A stretch of 9,672 nt of DNA from JASLBX01 sp036374175 (GTDB lineage: Bacteria; Actinomycetota; Actinomycetes; Jiangellales; Jiangellaceae): assembly GCA_036374175.1 (NCBI GenBank), contig DASUUH010000075.1, positions 1 through 9,672 of the forward strand. Reading direction: 5' to 3'. Of this stretch, positions 1-5,958 are shown piece by piece (positions within the stretch are counted from its first letter, which is position 1; every line of letters starts with the position of its first letter). The position numbers and the translations under genes were made by a program. The notes below the pieces were generated by a model that saw only the letters and a list, made by a program, of their open reading frames with translations, did not search any database and had not been told where the DNA came from.

Positions 1-894
1 ACGGGTTACCAGAACAAGATGGACGCGGTGCCAGGCTTCACCGAGGCTGACGGCGCGTACACGATCACTACCCTGGAGGACGCCATCCACGCAGGCGAGG
101 GATGGCGGAACTTCCTCACTGACCCGGGCCCGGTCGTAGTCGGCGCCACCCAGAGTGCGGGTTGTTTCGGAGCCGCGTACGAGTTCCTGTTCAACATGTC
201 GTACCAGTTGCGCAAGGCCGGCCTGAAGCGGGAGGTGGATCTGACCTACGTGACCGCCGAGCCGTTCCTCGGCCACTTCGGCATCGGGGGGCTGCCGGGC
301 GGTGAGAGGCTGCTGCGGATGTTCCTGAAGAAGGAGCGGATCAACGCGATCACCGGAGTCGCCATGGAAGAGATCGCTCCCGGCAAGTTGCTGCTAGAAG
401 GAGGCGACCCGATCCACTTCGCGTACGCGGTGATCATTCCGCCGTTCGAAGGCCAGGCTGTTGTTCATACGGTCGACGGGCTGGCGGACGACAAGGGCTT
501 CGTCCCGGTGCACGACACGTACCAGTCGGTCGCGTATTCGGACATCTATGCCGTCGGCGTAGCCGCGGCGGTGAGCGTGCCGTGGACGACGGCCATCCCC
601 GTCGGAGTACCGAAGACCGGATTCCCCACCGAGGTGCAGGCACATGTGGCGGCGACCAACATCGCCAGCCAGGTGCTCGGCGGGGAGCCGACGAGGACCA
701 AGAGCTTTGGCGACATCCCGGCCGTTTGCGTCATGGACGCCGGCAACAACGGCGTGATGATCCTGGCGGACAAGATGCTGCCGCCGCGCAAGGGCGGGGT
801 GCTCATCCCTGGACCGCAAGCCCACGGTGCCAAGTTGCTGTTCGAAAAGTACTTTATGTGGAAAGCTCGTAACGGATACGTCAGGCTGCCCTGA
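1..894 (+). CDS. Sulfide:quinone oxidoreductase-like FAD-dependent oxidoreductase, 3' part (partial at left edge)
   Basis: The reading frame is open from base 1 to the TGA at 892-894 and lacks its N-terminus, so the first FAD-binding GxGxxG segment is outside the window. About 297 codons are visible; full-length relatives are roughly 370-430 residues. Seen: GPVVVGATQSAGCFGAAYEF, with a Cys at 163-165; a 'YVTAEPFLGHFGIGGLPGGE' stretch; the second FAD/quinone-site region 'IYAVGVAAA' and 'IPVGVPKTGFPTEVQAHVAA'; and a second Cys at 727-729 in 'AVCVMDAGNNG'. This arrangement matches the SQR/FCSD flavoprotein family, which oxidises sulfide to persulfide or sulfane sulfur and passes electrons to the membrane quinone pool. 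The two Cys sit where SQRs carry their redox-active pair, by pattern only. The thioredoxin 78 bp downstream fits a sulfide or persulfide role. It could instead be an NADH dehydrogenase-like family member, but the PVGVPKTG motif favours SQR. Confidence 0.85.
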   Translation, partial: TGYQNKMDAVPGFTEADGAYTITTLEDAIHAGEGWRNFLTDPGPVVVGATQSAGCFGAAYEFLFNMSYQLRKAGLKREVDLTYVTAEPFLGHFGIGGLPGGERLLRMFLKKERINAITGVAMEEIAPGKLLLEGGDPIHFAYAVIIPPFEGQAVVHTVDGLADDKGFVPVHDTYQSVAYSDIYAVGVAAAVSVPWTTAIPVGVPKTGFPTEVQAHVAATNIASQVLGGEPTRTKSFGDIPAVCVMDAGNNGVMILADKMLPPRKGGVLIPGPQAHGAKLLFEKYFMWKARNGYVRLP

Positions 895-920
895 CCCCGA
901 CAGGGCTCGGGAATGAATCG

Positions 921-933
921 CCGCCCTCGGCGG
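921..933 (+). terminator. Weak GC hairpin after the SQR-like gene
   Basis: CCGCC, loop CTC, GGCGG forms a 5-bp perfect GC stem 27 bp after the SQR stop. There is no T-run after it, so it may be an attenuator or partial terminator before the thioredoxin rather than a true intrinsic terminator. Confidence 0.3.
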
Positions 934-937
934 TTGC

Positions 938-953
938 ATACCCCTAGGAGTAT
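938..953. promoter_or_regulatory. Operator-like palindrome (CsoR/CstR-type) before the thioredoxin
   Basis: ATACCCCTAGGAGTAT is an inverted repeat with 14 of 16 positions symmetric (only positions 5 and 12 break it). It lies 19 bp before the thioredoxin ATG and just upstream of the ribosome binding site. CsoR-superfamily repressors (copper-sensing CsoR, persulfide-sensing CstR) are known to bind GC-rich inverted repeats flanked by TA/AT of the form TACCCC..GGGGTA, which this resembles. Its position between a sulfide-oxidising flavoprotein and a thioredoxin favours a persulfide-type regulator. No regulator gene is in the window, so the assignment rests on sequence resemblance and context. Confidence 0.5.
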
Positions 954-972
954 CTAACTCGAGAGGAAAGCA

Positions 973-1341
973 ATGGCGACCGTCGAACTGACTAAGGACA
1001 ACTTCAACGAGATCACCAGTGCAGATGGCATAATGCTTGTCGACTTCTGGGCGGCGTGGTGCGGGCCGTGCCGGATGTTCGCGCCGATCTTCGAGCGTTC
1101 GTCCGAGAAGCACGACGACATCGTCTTCGGCAAGGTCGACACCGAGGCCGAGCGTGAGCTTGCTGGGGCGTTCCAGATCACGTCCATCCCGACGCTGCTG
1201 GCGATCCGCGACCGAGTCGTGCTTTACGCGCAGCCCGGTGCCCTGCCTGAGGCGGCACTGGAGGACCTGATCAAGCAGATTCGGGCAGTCGACATGGACG
1301 AGGTCCGTAAGCAGATCGCCGCCGAGGCCAAAGCCTCCTGA
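973..1341 (+). CDS. Thioredoxin
   Basis: A 122-residue protein covering one complete thioredoxin fold. Seen: the active site WCGPC (Cys30, Cys33) in 'VDFWAAWCGPCRMFAP', and the cis-proline loop 'TSIPTLL' with Pro73 facing the active site. No signal peptide is present, so it should be a cytosolic dithiol-disulfide reductant. The ATG is preceded by GAGAGGAAAG at a good spacing. The C-terminus carries about 15 extra helical, charged residues beyond the usual end of the fold (from about residue 106, 'VDMDEVRKQIAAEAKAS'). It follows the SQR-like gene by 78 bp; in similar pairs thioredoxin reduces persulfides or protein disulfides formed during sulfide oxidation, which is inference here. The operator-like palindrome just upstream suggests separate or additional regulation. 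Confidence 0.96.
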   Translation: MATVELTKDNFNEITSADGIMLVDFWAAWCGPCRMFAPIFERSSEKHDDIVFGKVDTEAERELAGAFQITSIPTLLAIRDRVVLYAQPGALPEAALEDLIKQIRAVDMDEVRKQIAAEAKAS

Positions 1342-1456
1342 CGTCATCGGGGTAGTGGACCTTGGACTGGGCCGGTTAGGGTGATGCGGCCCTAGGTCGC
1401 CTGGCCGGCGCGGGTGTGTACTGGCAGTGATCACCTCTGGAGAGAGAGGGCACGCC

Positions 1457-2080
1457 ATGGATGCACATCCCGTACAGTTCAGCGTCGACTACCCCGATCG
1501 AGATCTCGACCGGGCCACCACATTCTTCCGGATCTTCGTGGCCATCCCCATCTTGATTGTTTTTGGAAGCGTCAACGGGGGGACGTGGCAGTGGACCTAC
1601 GAGAACGGGTCCACTGTCGCTGTGGGTGCCGGTGGACTGCTGTTCTTCGGCCCGCTGCTGATGATTCTGTTCCGCGAGAAGTATCCCCGCTGGTGGTTCG
1701 ACTGGAACCAGGAGTTGTTGCGCTTCTTCAACCGCGTGGTCGTCTTTCTGGCGTTGATGGATGACAAGTACCCATCGACGGATGAACATCAGTCGGTCCG
1801 GCTCGACTTTCCCTACCCCAACGTCCCCACCCAACTGAACAGGTGGCTGCCGCTGGTCAAGTGGTTCCTCGCCATCCCGCACTATGTGGTGCTCTTCTTC
1901 CTGGACGTCGCCGCGATCATCGTGGTGATCATCGCGTGGTTCGCCATCCTGTTCACGGGCAGGTACCCGCGAGGCATGTTCGACTTCGTCGAGGGAGTCA
2001 TCCGGTGGCACAACCGCGTCTTTGGCTACGCCTTGATCCTGGTCACTGATCAGTACCCGCCATTCCGCCTGACGGCGTGA
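1457..2080 (+). CDS. DUF4389 family membrane protein with two internal repeats
   Basis: A 207-residue integral membrane protein of the DUF4389 family, function unknown. I chose the ATG at 1457 because it follows a purine-rich GGAGAGAGAGGG site; an in-frame GTG at 1427 would put that site inside the gene. Two similar halves are visible. Residues about 24-107 have 'FRIFVAIPILIVF', then 'LFREKYPRWWFDW', 'FNRVVVFLALMDDKYP'. Residues about 134-201 have 'VKWFLAIPHYVVLFF', then 'LFTGRYPRGMFDF', 'HNRVFGYALILVTDQYPPF'. Each half has two hydrophobic segments, giving about four membrane spans overall, with the (K/R)YPR(W/G) motif placed after the second span of each half. The stop is 25 bp before the dehydratase start, so the two may be co-transcribed, but no shared role is evident. 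Confidence 0.85.
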   Translation: MDAHPVQFSVDYPDRDLDRATTFFRIFVAIPILIVFGSVNGGTWQWTYENGSTVAVGAGGLLFFGPLLMILFREKYPRWWFDWNQELLRFFNRVVVFLALMDDKYPSTDEHQSVRLDFPYPNVPTQLNRWLPLVKWFLAIPHYVVLFFLDVAAIIVVIIAWFAILFTGRYPRGMFDFVEGVIRWHNRVFGYALILVTDQYPPFRLTA

Positions 2081-2105
2081 GCCGGCCGTCGGGCACGATA
2101 ACCGG

Positions 2106-3032
2106 GTGAACGTACCCAGCTATCAGGACGTCCTCGCCGCCGCGGAGCGCATCCGTGGCCAGGTGCGGCGCACTCCCGTACTCGAACTTGCCGGATCCGA
2201 GCTCGGCGTGCCGGGCCGCATTGTGCTCAAGCTGGAGTTGCTCCAGCACGTCGGCGTTTTCAAGGTGCGCGGCGCACTGAACACGCTGTTGTCCGCAGAC
2301 GTCACGCCCGACGGTGTCGTGGCCGCGTCCGGTGGTAACCATGGCGCGGCCGTGGCCTGGGCTGCTGGACGGGTGCACGTGCCCGCGACGATCTTCATTC
2401 CGGCTACTTCCCCGCAGTCGAAGGTGGATCGGATCAAGTCGTACGGCGCGCACGTGATCGTCGTCGACGGCTACTACCCGGAAGCGCTCACGGCGAGCCA
2501 GAAATGGGCTGCCGACCGCGACGTGCTGCAGATCCACGCGTATGACATGCCGTCCGTCGTCGCCGGCCAGGGAACCGTCGGCCTGGAGATCGCCGAGCAG
2601 GTGCCGGACGCTACGGCGGTGCTCGTCTCGTGCGGCGGCGGGGGACTGTACGCCGGCGTCGCCACCGGTATCGGCGACGCCGCACGGGTTGTGCCCGTCG
2701 AGCCGGAACTGTGCCCGAACCTGCATGCCGCTATCAGCGCGGGCCGGCCGGTGCAGGTGGACGTGAGCGGGGTGGCCGCGGACAGCATGGGTGCGTACCT
2801 GGTTGGTGAGATCGCCTATCAGGTAGCGACTCGGCGCGGTGATTCCTCGATCCTGGTACCGGACGATGCGATCGTGGCTGCGCGCCGGTTCCTCTGGGAG
2901 CGGTGCCGCGTGCTCGCCGAGCCGGGCGGTGCGACGGCGCTGGCGGCGCTGGTGTCCGGGGCGTTCCGGCCGGATTCGGGGGACACGACCGTCGTGATCA
3001 TCTCGGGCGGCAACCACGCCGACATTCCCTAG
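2106..3032 (+). CDS. PLP-dependent threonine/serine dehydratase-like enzyme
   Basis: A 308-residue fold-type II PLP enzyme. Seen: the Schiff-base lysine motif 'VFKVRGALN' (Lys53), the substrate-binding 'ASGGNHG' loop (75-80), the phosphate-binding glycine loop 'CGGGGL' (176-181) and the terminal 'VVIISGGN' (296-303) that contacts the pyridine ring. These are the landmarks of threonine ammonia-lyase/serine dehydratase, which deaminates threonine or serine to 2-oxobutanoate or pyruvate. No C-terminal ACT regulatory domain is present, so this resembles the short catabolic or unregulated form. The usual 'SFK' is 'VFK' here, which leaves exact substrate open; other fold-type II lyases or racemases are possible. 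The start is GTG (2106) with only a weak ribosome site and no early ATG. It converges on the ABC permease, with a repeat array exactly filling the space between. Confidence 0.88.
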   Translation: MNVPSYQDVLAAAERIRGQVRRTPVLELAGSELGVPGRIVLKLELLQHVGVFKVRGALNTLLSADVTPDGVVAASGGNHGAAVAWAAGRVHVPATIFIPATSPQSKVDRIKSYGAHVIVVDGYYPEALTASQKWAADRDVLQIHAYDMPSVVAGQGTVGLEIAEQVPDATAVLVSCGGGGLYAGVATGIGDAARVVPVEPELCPNLHAAISAGRPVQVDVSGVAADSMGAYLVGEIAYQVATRRGDSSILVPDDAIVAARRFLWERCRVLAEPGGATALAALVSGAFRPDSGDTTVVIISGGNHADIP

Positions 3033-3137
3033 CCGGACACCTTCCCCGAGCTTGCCGTTGTCCGGCCGGACAGGCGCAGCGCCCCTGGTGTTCGAGTTGT
3101 CCGGCCGGACACGTTCCCCAACCGGGCAGTTGTCCGG
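3033..3137. repeat. Array of three inverted-repeat units ending in CCGGACA / TGTCCGG
   Basis: Three head-to-tail units fill this gap: 3033-3065 (33 bp), 3066-3104 (39 bp) and 3105-3137 (33 bp). Each begins CCGGACA and ends with its reverse complement TGTCCGG, so junctions read TGTCCGGCCGGACA (3059-3072 and 3098-3111), 14-bp perfect palindromes. The outer two units share further bases (CCGGACAC.TTCCCC at the start, GTTGTCCGG or the like at the end); the middle unit differs inside. The array starts one base after the dehydratase stop codon (3030-3032) and ends one base before the permease stop (3139-3141). Each unit can fold as a 7-bp stem, which could act as a bidirectional terminator between convergent genes; dispersed REP-like elements are the alternative. 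Confidence 0.85.
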
Positions 3138-3139
3138 TT
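3127..3139 (+). repeat. 13-bp inverted repeat flanking the ABC operon, left copy
   Basis: CAGTTGTCCGGTT here is the exact reverse complement of AACCGGACAACTG at 4928-4940. The pair brackets the ABC exporter operon. It overlaps the last unit of the 3033-3137 array and the last base of the permease gene. Similarity does not extend further outward. Confidence 0.7.
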
Positions 3140-3942
3140 CAGCCGAGGTCGCGCCGGGTGAAGAATGCCGTTCCGACCGGAACGGCGACGATGATGACGA
3201 TCAGCGGCCAGGCGATGGCCGGCCATGTCCAGCCCTCGGTCAACGGCGAGTTGCTGAGGAACCAGTCCCACGGGGACAACCAGCGCAGGTTGTCGAAGAA
3301 ATCCACGAAGCTGGACAGTCCGAAGATCACGTACGTGGCGGCCGCTACGCCTGCCCCCACCGCGATGGCGGCGGCCTTGCTGCCGGTGGCCGCGCCCACC
3401 GCATAGGTGAGCGCCACGAACAGCAGCACGAGCAGGTAGGTGGCGACACCGACAGCGATCAGCTCACCAGTGCTGAGGGTGTCGAGTTCAAACGACGATC
3501 GCGTTGCGATCAACAAGATCGTCGATACGGCCAGCGGCACCGTGAGGAGCAAGGCCGTGCCTACAAACCGCTCCAGCGCCACTCGCGAACGGCTTACCGG
3601 ATTCGCCAGCAGCGGCTCCAGCGTGCCCTCTCGCTCGGTTCCGGCGACGGTCCAGCCGGCCAGCCCGATCCCGTACACCAGCAGCAGGATCGGCAGGATG
3701 TTCGAGTAGAGCTGGCTGTTGAGGTAACCCTCAGAACTGGTGATGCCGCCCTCCGCACCGAACAGTTCGAGCATGCCCTCCGGCATCTGCTCCATCAGTT
3801 GATCGAATACCGAGCCGGCATCCTTGATCGCCGGATAACTCGCGGCGGTGATCACTGTGAGCGCCGCGATCGCCACCGACCACCACAACACACCGCGACG
3901 GCGTTCCCGCAGCATCTGCCGCAGCACGATGCCGATCCTCAT
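3139..3942 (-). CDS. ABC-2 type exporter permease
   Basis: A 267-residue membrane protein forming the transmembrane part of an ABC exporter with the ATPase encoded just upstream. Hydrophobic segments, by eye, lie near residues 18-38, 80-100, 127-147, 160-183, 188-209 and 239-261, giving the six-span layout of ABC-2 permeases. Between spans 2 and 3 is 'GTEREGTLEPLLANPVSR', the conserved cytoplasmic coupling segment of this family. A short N-terminal 'RQMLRERRRG' precedes span 1, as usual. The ATG overlaps the ATPase stop as ATGA, so translation is probably coupled and subunits made in equal amounts. Substrate cannot be told from sequence; relatives export drugs, antibiotics, lipids or peptides. 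The gene converges on the dehydratase. Confidence 0.9.
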   Translation of the reverse strand: MRIGIVLRQMLRERRRGVLWWSVAIAALTVITAASYPAIKDAGSVFDQLMEQMPEGMLELFGAEGGITSSEGYLNSQLYSNILPILLLVYGIGLAGWTVAGTEREGTLEPLLANPVSRSRVALERFVGTALLLTVPLAVSTILLIATRSSFELDTLSTGELIAVGVATYLLVLLFVALTYAVGAATGSKAAAIAVGAGVAAATYVIFGLSSFVDFFDNLRWLSPWDWFLSNSPLTEGWTWPAIAWPLIVIIVAVPVGTAFFTRRDLG

Positions 3943-4835
3943 CGGCTGTCACCGTCCTGGTAGTAGCGGAAGAACACGTCTTCAAGATCCTCGTGATGGC
4001 TGACGATGCGCTCGACGTCATACTCCGCGATCCGCTTGATCAGCTCAGCGATGCTGCCGTCGGCCACCACATAGGCCGTGCGGCCGACGAGTTCGACGTC
4101 AGTGATGCCGTGGACGCCGCTGAGCACATCGGCGGGTACATCGCGGGCAAAGCGCAACTCGATGCGCTGCCGGGCGACGTCGCGCAGGTTCGCCATGGTG
4201 TCTTCGCGAACCAGGACCCCGCGCCGGAGGATGCCCACCCGGTCGGCGATGTTCTCGACCTCGGGGAGGAAGTGTGATGAATAGAGAACGGCGGTCCCGG
4301 CATCACGGCGGAGCCGGATCAGGTCAAGGACGTTGCGCTGCAGCAGCGGGTCGAGACCTGACGTGGGCTCGTCGAGTACCAGCACCTCAGGTTCGTGCAT
4401 TAGCGCCTGGACGATGGCGACCTTCTGCCGGTTTCCGGTCGACAGCTCGCCGATCTTGCGCGTCGGGTCGAGGCTGAGCCGTTCGCACAAGTCGTCGATC
4501 GTCGCGGTGTCGACGCCGCCGCGCAGGTTGGCGTACCAGCCGAGCAGGTCGCGCGCCTTCAACCCGCGATCCAGGATGACGTCGCCGCCGACGTACCCGA
4601 CCCGCCGTCGAACCGCGGGTTCGCGCGGGGTCGTACCAAGCAGTTGGACACTGCCACCCGTCGGGTTCAAAAAGCCCAGCAGCGTTCGGATCGTTGTCGT
4701 CTTACCTGCGCCGTTGGGCCCGAGGAGCCCGTAGATTTCGCCTGGCGCTACCTGTAGGTCCAGCGAGTCGACAGCGGTGAGTGATCCGAAACGCTTGGTC
4801 AGCGCACGGATGTCGATCACCCGGGTACCGGTCAC
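3939..4835 (-). CDS. ABC exporter ATP-binding protein
   Basis: A 298-residue nucleotide-binding subunit of the CcmA/BcrA-type exporter ATPases. Seen: Walker A 'GPNGAGKT' (39-46), signature 'LSTGNRQK' (131-138) in place of canonical LSGGQ, Walker B 'VLVLDEPTSGLDP' (151-163) and the switch histidine His188 in 'YSSHFL'. The Q-loop region reads 'GYVGGD' (80-85), lacking the usual Gln, as often seen in this drug-exporter subfamily. After about residue 215 a C-terminal accessory domain follows ('RIELRFARDVP', 'LEDVFFRYY'). The GTG start at 4835 sits 7 bases after a TAAGAT hexamer, suggesting leaderless transcription; an alternative GTG at 4820 is possible. It heads a two-gene operon with the permease (ATGA overlap) and is divergent from the M28 peptidase. 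Confidence 0.93.
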   Translation of the reverse strand: MTGTRVIDIRALTKRFGSLTAVDSLDLQVAPGEIYGLLGPNGAGKTTTIRTLLGFLNPTGGSVQLLGTTPREPAVRRRVGYVGGDVILDRGLKARDLLGWYANLRGGVDTATIDDLCERLSLDPTRKIGELSTGNRQKVAIVQALMHEPEVLVLDEPTSGLDPLLQRNVLDLIRLRRDAGTAVLYSSHFLPEVENIADRVGILRRGVLVREDTMANLRDVARQRIELRFARDVPADVLSGVHGITDVELVGRTAYVVADGSIAELIKRIAEYDVERIVSHHEDLEDVFFRYYQDGDSR

Positions 4836-4848
4836 CCGTGCGATCTTA
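4835..4848 (-). promoter_or_regulatory. -10 box for a leaderless ABC operon transcript
   Basis: On the minus strand TAAGAT (4848-4843) is followed by 7 bases and then GTG (4835). That is the spacing expected if transcription begins at the G of the start codon, and no good Shine-Dalgarno site precedes the GTG. Leaderless genes are common in actinobacteria. The -35 region is not recognisable. Confidence 0.5.
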
Positions 4849-4849
4849 G

Positions 4850-4881
4850 CCGGTGCCGTACTTGACCGGTGCCCTACTTAA
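4850..4881. repeat. Two tandem 16-bp direct repeats upstream of the ABC operon
   Basis: CCGGTGCCGTACTTGA (4850-4865) is followed without a gap by CCGGTGCCCTACTTAA (4866-4881), 14 of 16 identical. The pair covers the region just upstream of the proposed -10 box of the ATPase gene, where a repressor or activator binding two adjacent sites could act. Regulation is inferred from position only. Confidence 0.6.
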
Positions 4882-4883
4882 CT

Positions 4884-4897
4884 TGTCCGGCCGGACA
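4884..4897. repeat. TGTCCGGCCGGACA palindrome, third copy
   Basis: A 14-bp perfect palindrome identical to the two unit junctions at 3059-3072 and 3098-3111. It lies between the divergent ABC ATPase and M28 peptidase genes. A further CCGGACA at 4930-4936 starts 39 bp after the one at 4891-4897, the same step as the middle unit of the left array. Confidence 0.85.
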
Positions 4898-4927
4898 GAT
4901 CAGCTGCCTGCTGGGGAACCCCCGCCC

Positions 4928-4940
4928 AACCGGACAACTG
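4928..4940 (-). repeat. 13-bp inverted repeat flanking the ABC operon, right copy
   Basis: AACCGGACAACTG is the exact reverse complement of 3127-3139. With that copy it brackets about 1.8 kb containing only the exporter operon. Confidence 0.7.
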
Positions 4941-4986
4941 ACGATGGCCCCTGGATCCAGGCACCGAGTTCATTGATGATCGGGAT

Positions 4987-5958
4987 ATGCGTCAGGACGG
5001 GGTAGAGATTCGAGCGGCCGTCGATCCCGCTCGGCTGCGACGCCTGGTGGAGACGTTGCCCGCGCCGCGTAACAGGTTCCTAGACCCAGGTGCGATGGAG
5101 GCTGCGGACGCAATGATTCACGATGCGTTCGTGTCCCATGGGTGGCAGGCCGAACTGCGCCCGTTCACCGCATCGCATCCAGCCGGCACTCGGACGCACA
5201 TTCTGCCCGGAGTCAACATCGTTGCCACCAAAGATGGCGCCTCTAGCGAAGCTGTCGTCGTGGTCGCGCATCACGACACCGTGCCGGGAAGCGGTGGTGC
5301 AGATGACAACGGCAGTGGGGTTGCCGGTCTCATCGAGCTGGCCAGGCTGCTCGCGCCGATGCGGTTGCGTCGTACGGTCGTGCTGGCCGCTGTCGATCAC
5401 GAGGAGTTGGGTTTCGTTGGCTCGCGCCAGCTGGTTCGGCAACTGATGGCCGAACGCCGCGTTGCCGGCGTGTTCGTGTTCGAGATGCTGGCCTATCGGG
5501 ACCGGACGCCGGGAAGCCAGCGTGTGCCCGGAGGGCTGGGCGTCATCTATCCGAGGCTCGTCCGCCGGCTACGTGCTCGTGGGCTACGCGGCGACTTCAC
5601 CGCGGTGATCTACCGCAGGACGTCACAACCGCTGGCGGCTGCGTTCGTCGAAGCGTTGCGGCGACTGGCAGGGGACCACGCGGCTGTTCCTGTACGTGCG
5701 CCGGGTGACGTGCCGCTGCTCGGCCCGGTGCTGGCCCGCACCGTGCCACTCGTGCGCGACTTCGTGCGCAGTGACCACGTGGCGTTCTGGGAGGTCGGCC
5801 TGCCCGCCGTGCAGATCACCGATACCGCGAACTTCCGCAACCCGCACTACCACCTGGCCGGCGACACTCCCGACACACTGGATTATGAGCAGTTGGCCGA
5901 CGTTGTGGCCGCCACCACACTCGCGGTCGCACATATTGCGGAGTCATTGAGTTCATGA
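4987..5958 (+). CDS. M28 family zinc metallopeptidase
   Basis: A 323-residue aminopeptidase-like protein of the M28 (co-catalytic zinc) family. Seen: 'AHHDTVPGSGGADDNGSG' (94-111) with His95 and Asp97 of the HxD motif and the bridging Asp at 106/107; 'VDHEELGF' (137-143) with the Glu139-Glu140 pair, general base and zinc ligand; Glu166 in 'FEMLAY' at the place of the fourth ligand; and His289 in 'HYHLAGDTPDTL' as the last. All metal ligands thus seem present and the enzyme is probably active, releasing N-terminal residues. No signal peptide is evident, so it is likely cytoplasmic, unlike many secreted M28 enzymes. The ATG has no clear ribosome site; GATGAT (4975-4980) six bases before it might be a -10 for a leaderless message. 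Its stop adjoins that of the converging gene. Confidence 0.88.
   Translation: MRQDGVEIRAAVDPARLRRLVETLPAPRNRFLDPGAMEAADAMIHDAFVSHGWQAELRPFTASHPAGTRTHILPGVNIVATKDGASSEAVVVVAHHDTVPGSGGADDNGSGVAGLIELARLLAPMRLRRTVVLAAVDHEELGFVGSRQLVRQLMAERRVAGVFVFEMLAYRDRTPGSQRVPGGLGVIYPRLVRRLRARGLRGDFTAVIYRRTSQPLAAAFVEALRRLAGDHAAVPVRAPGDVPLLGPVLARTVPLVRDFVRSDHVAFWEVGLPAVQITDTANFRNPHYHLAGDTPDTLDYEQLADVVAATTLAVAHIAESLSS

Noticed and set aside
1427..1434. GTGATCAC palindrome upstream of the DUF4389 gene
   Set aside because: Only 8 bp and no supporting promoter elements or second copy.
394..1458. Long open frame on the minus strand across the SQR and thioredoxin genes
   Set aside because: It is Arg/His/Pro-rich low-complexity translation typical of the antisense of GC-rich codons, with no recognisable motif, and lies opposite two well-supported genes.
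2952..2978. Further TGTCCGG and CCGGCCGG copies near the end of the dehydratase gene
   Set aside because: They lie in coding sequence, lack the perfect 14-bp palindrome and are explained by codon use.
2043..3017. Minus-strand open frame of over 300 codons across the dehydratase
   Set aside because: Antisense shadow: composition is unlike a protein and the plus strand has every PLP-enzyme motif.
3033..3137. CRISPR array
   Set aside because: Only three units with inverted-repeat ends abutting directly; no constant repeat of 24-37 bp with unique spacers and no cas genes.
3052..3963. Plus-strand open frame of over 300 codons through the repeat array and opposite the permease
   Set aside because: It reads repeats and antisense permease as Gln/Arg/Gly-rich sequence; no domain and no ribosome site.
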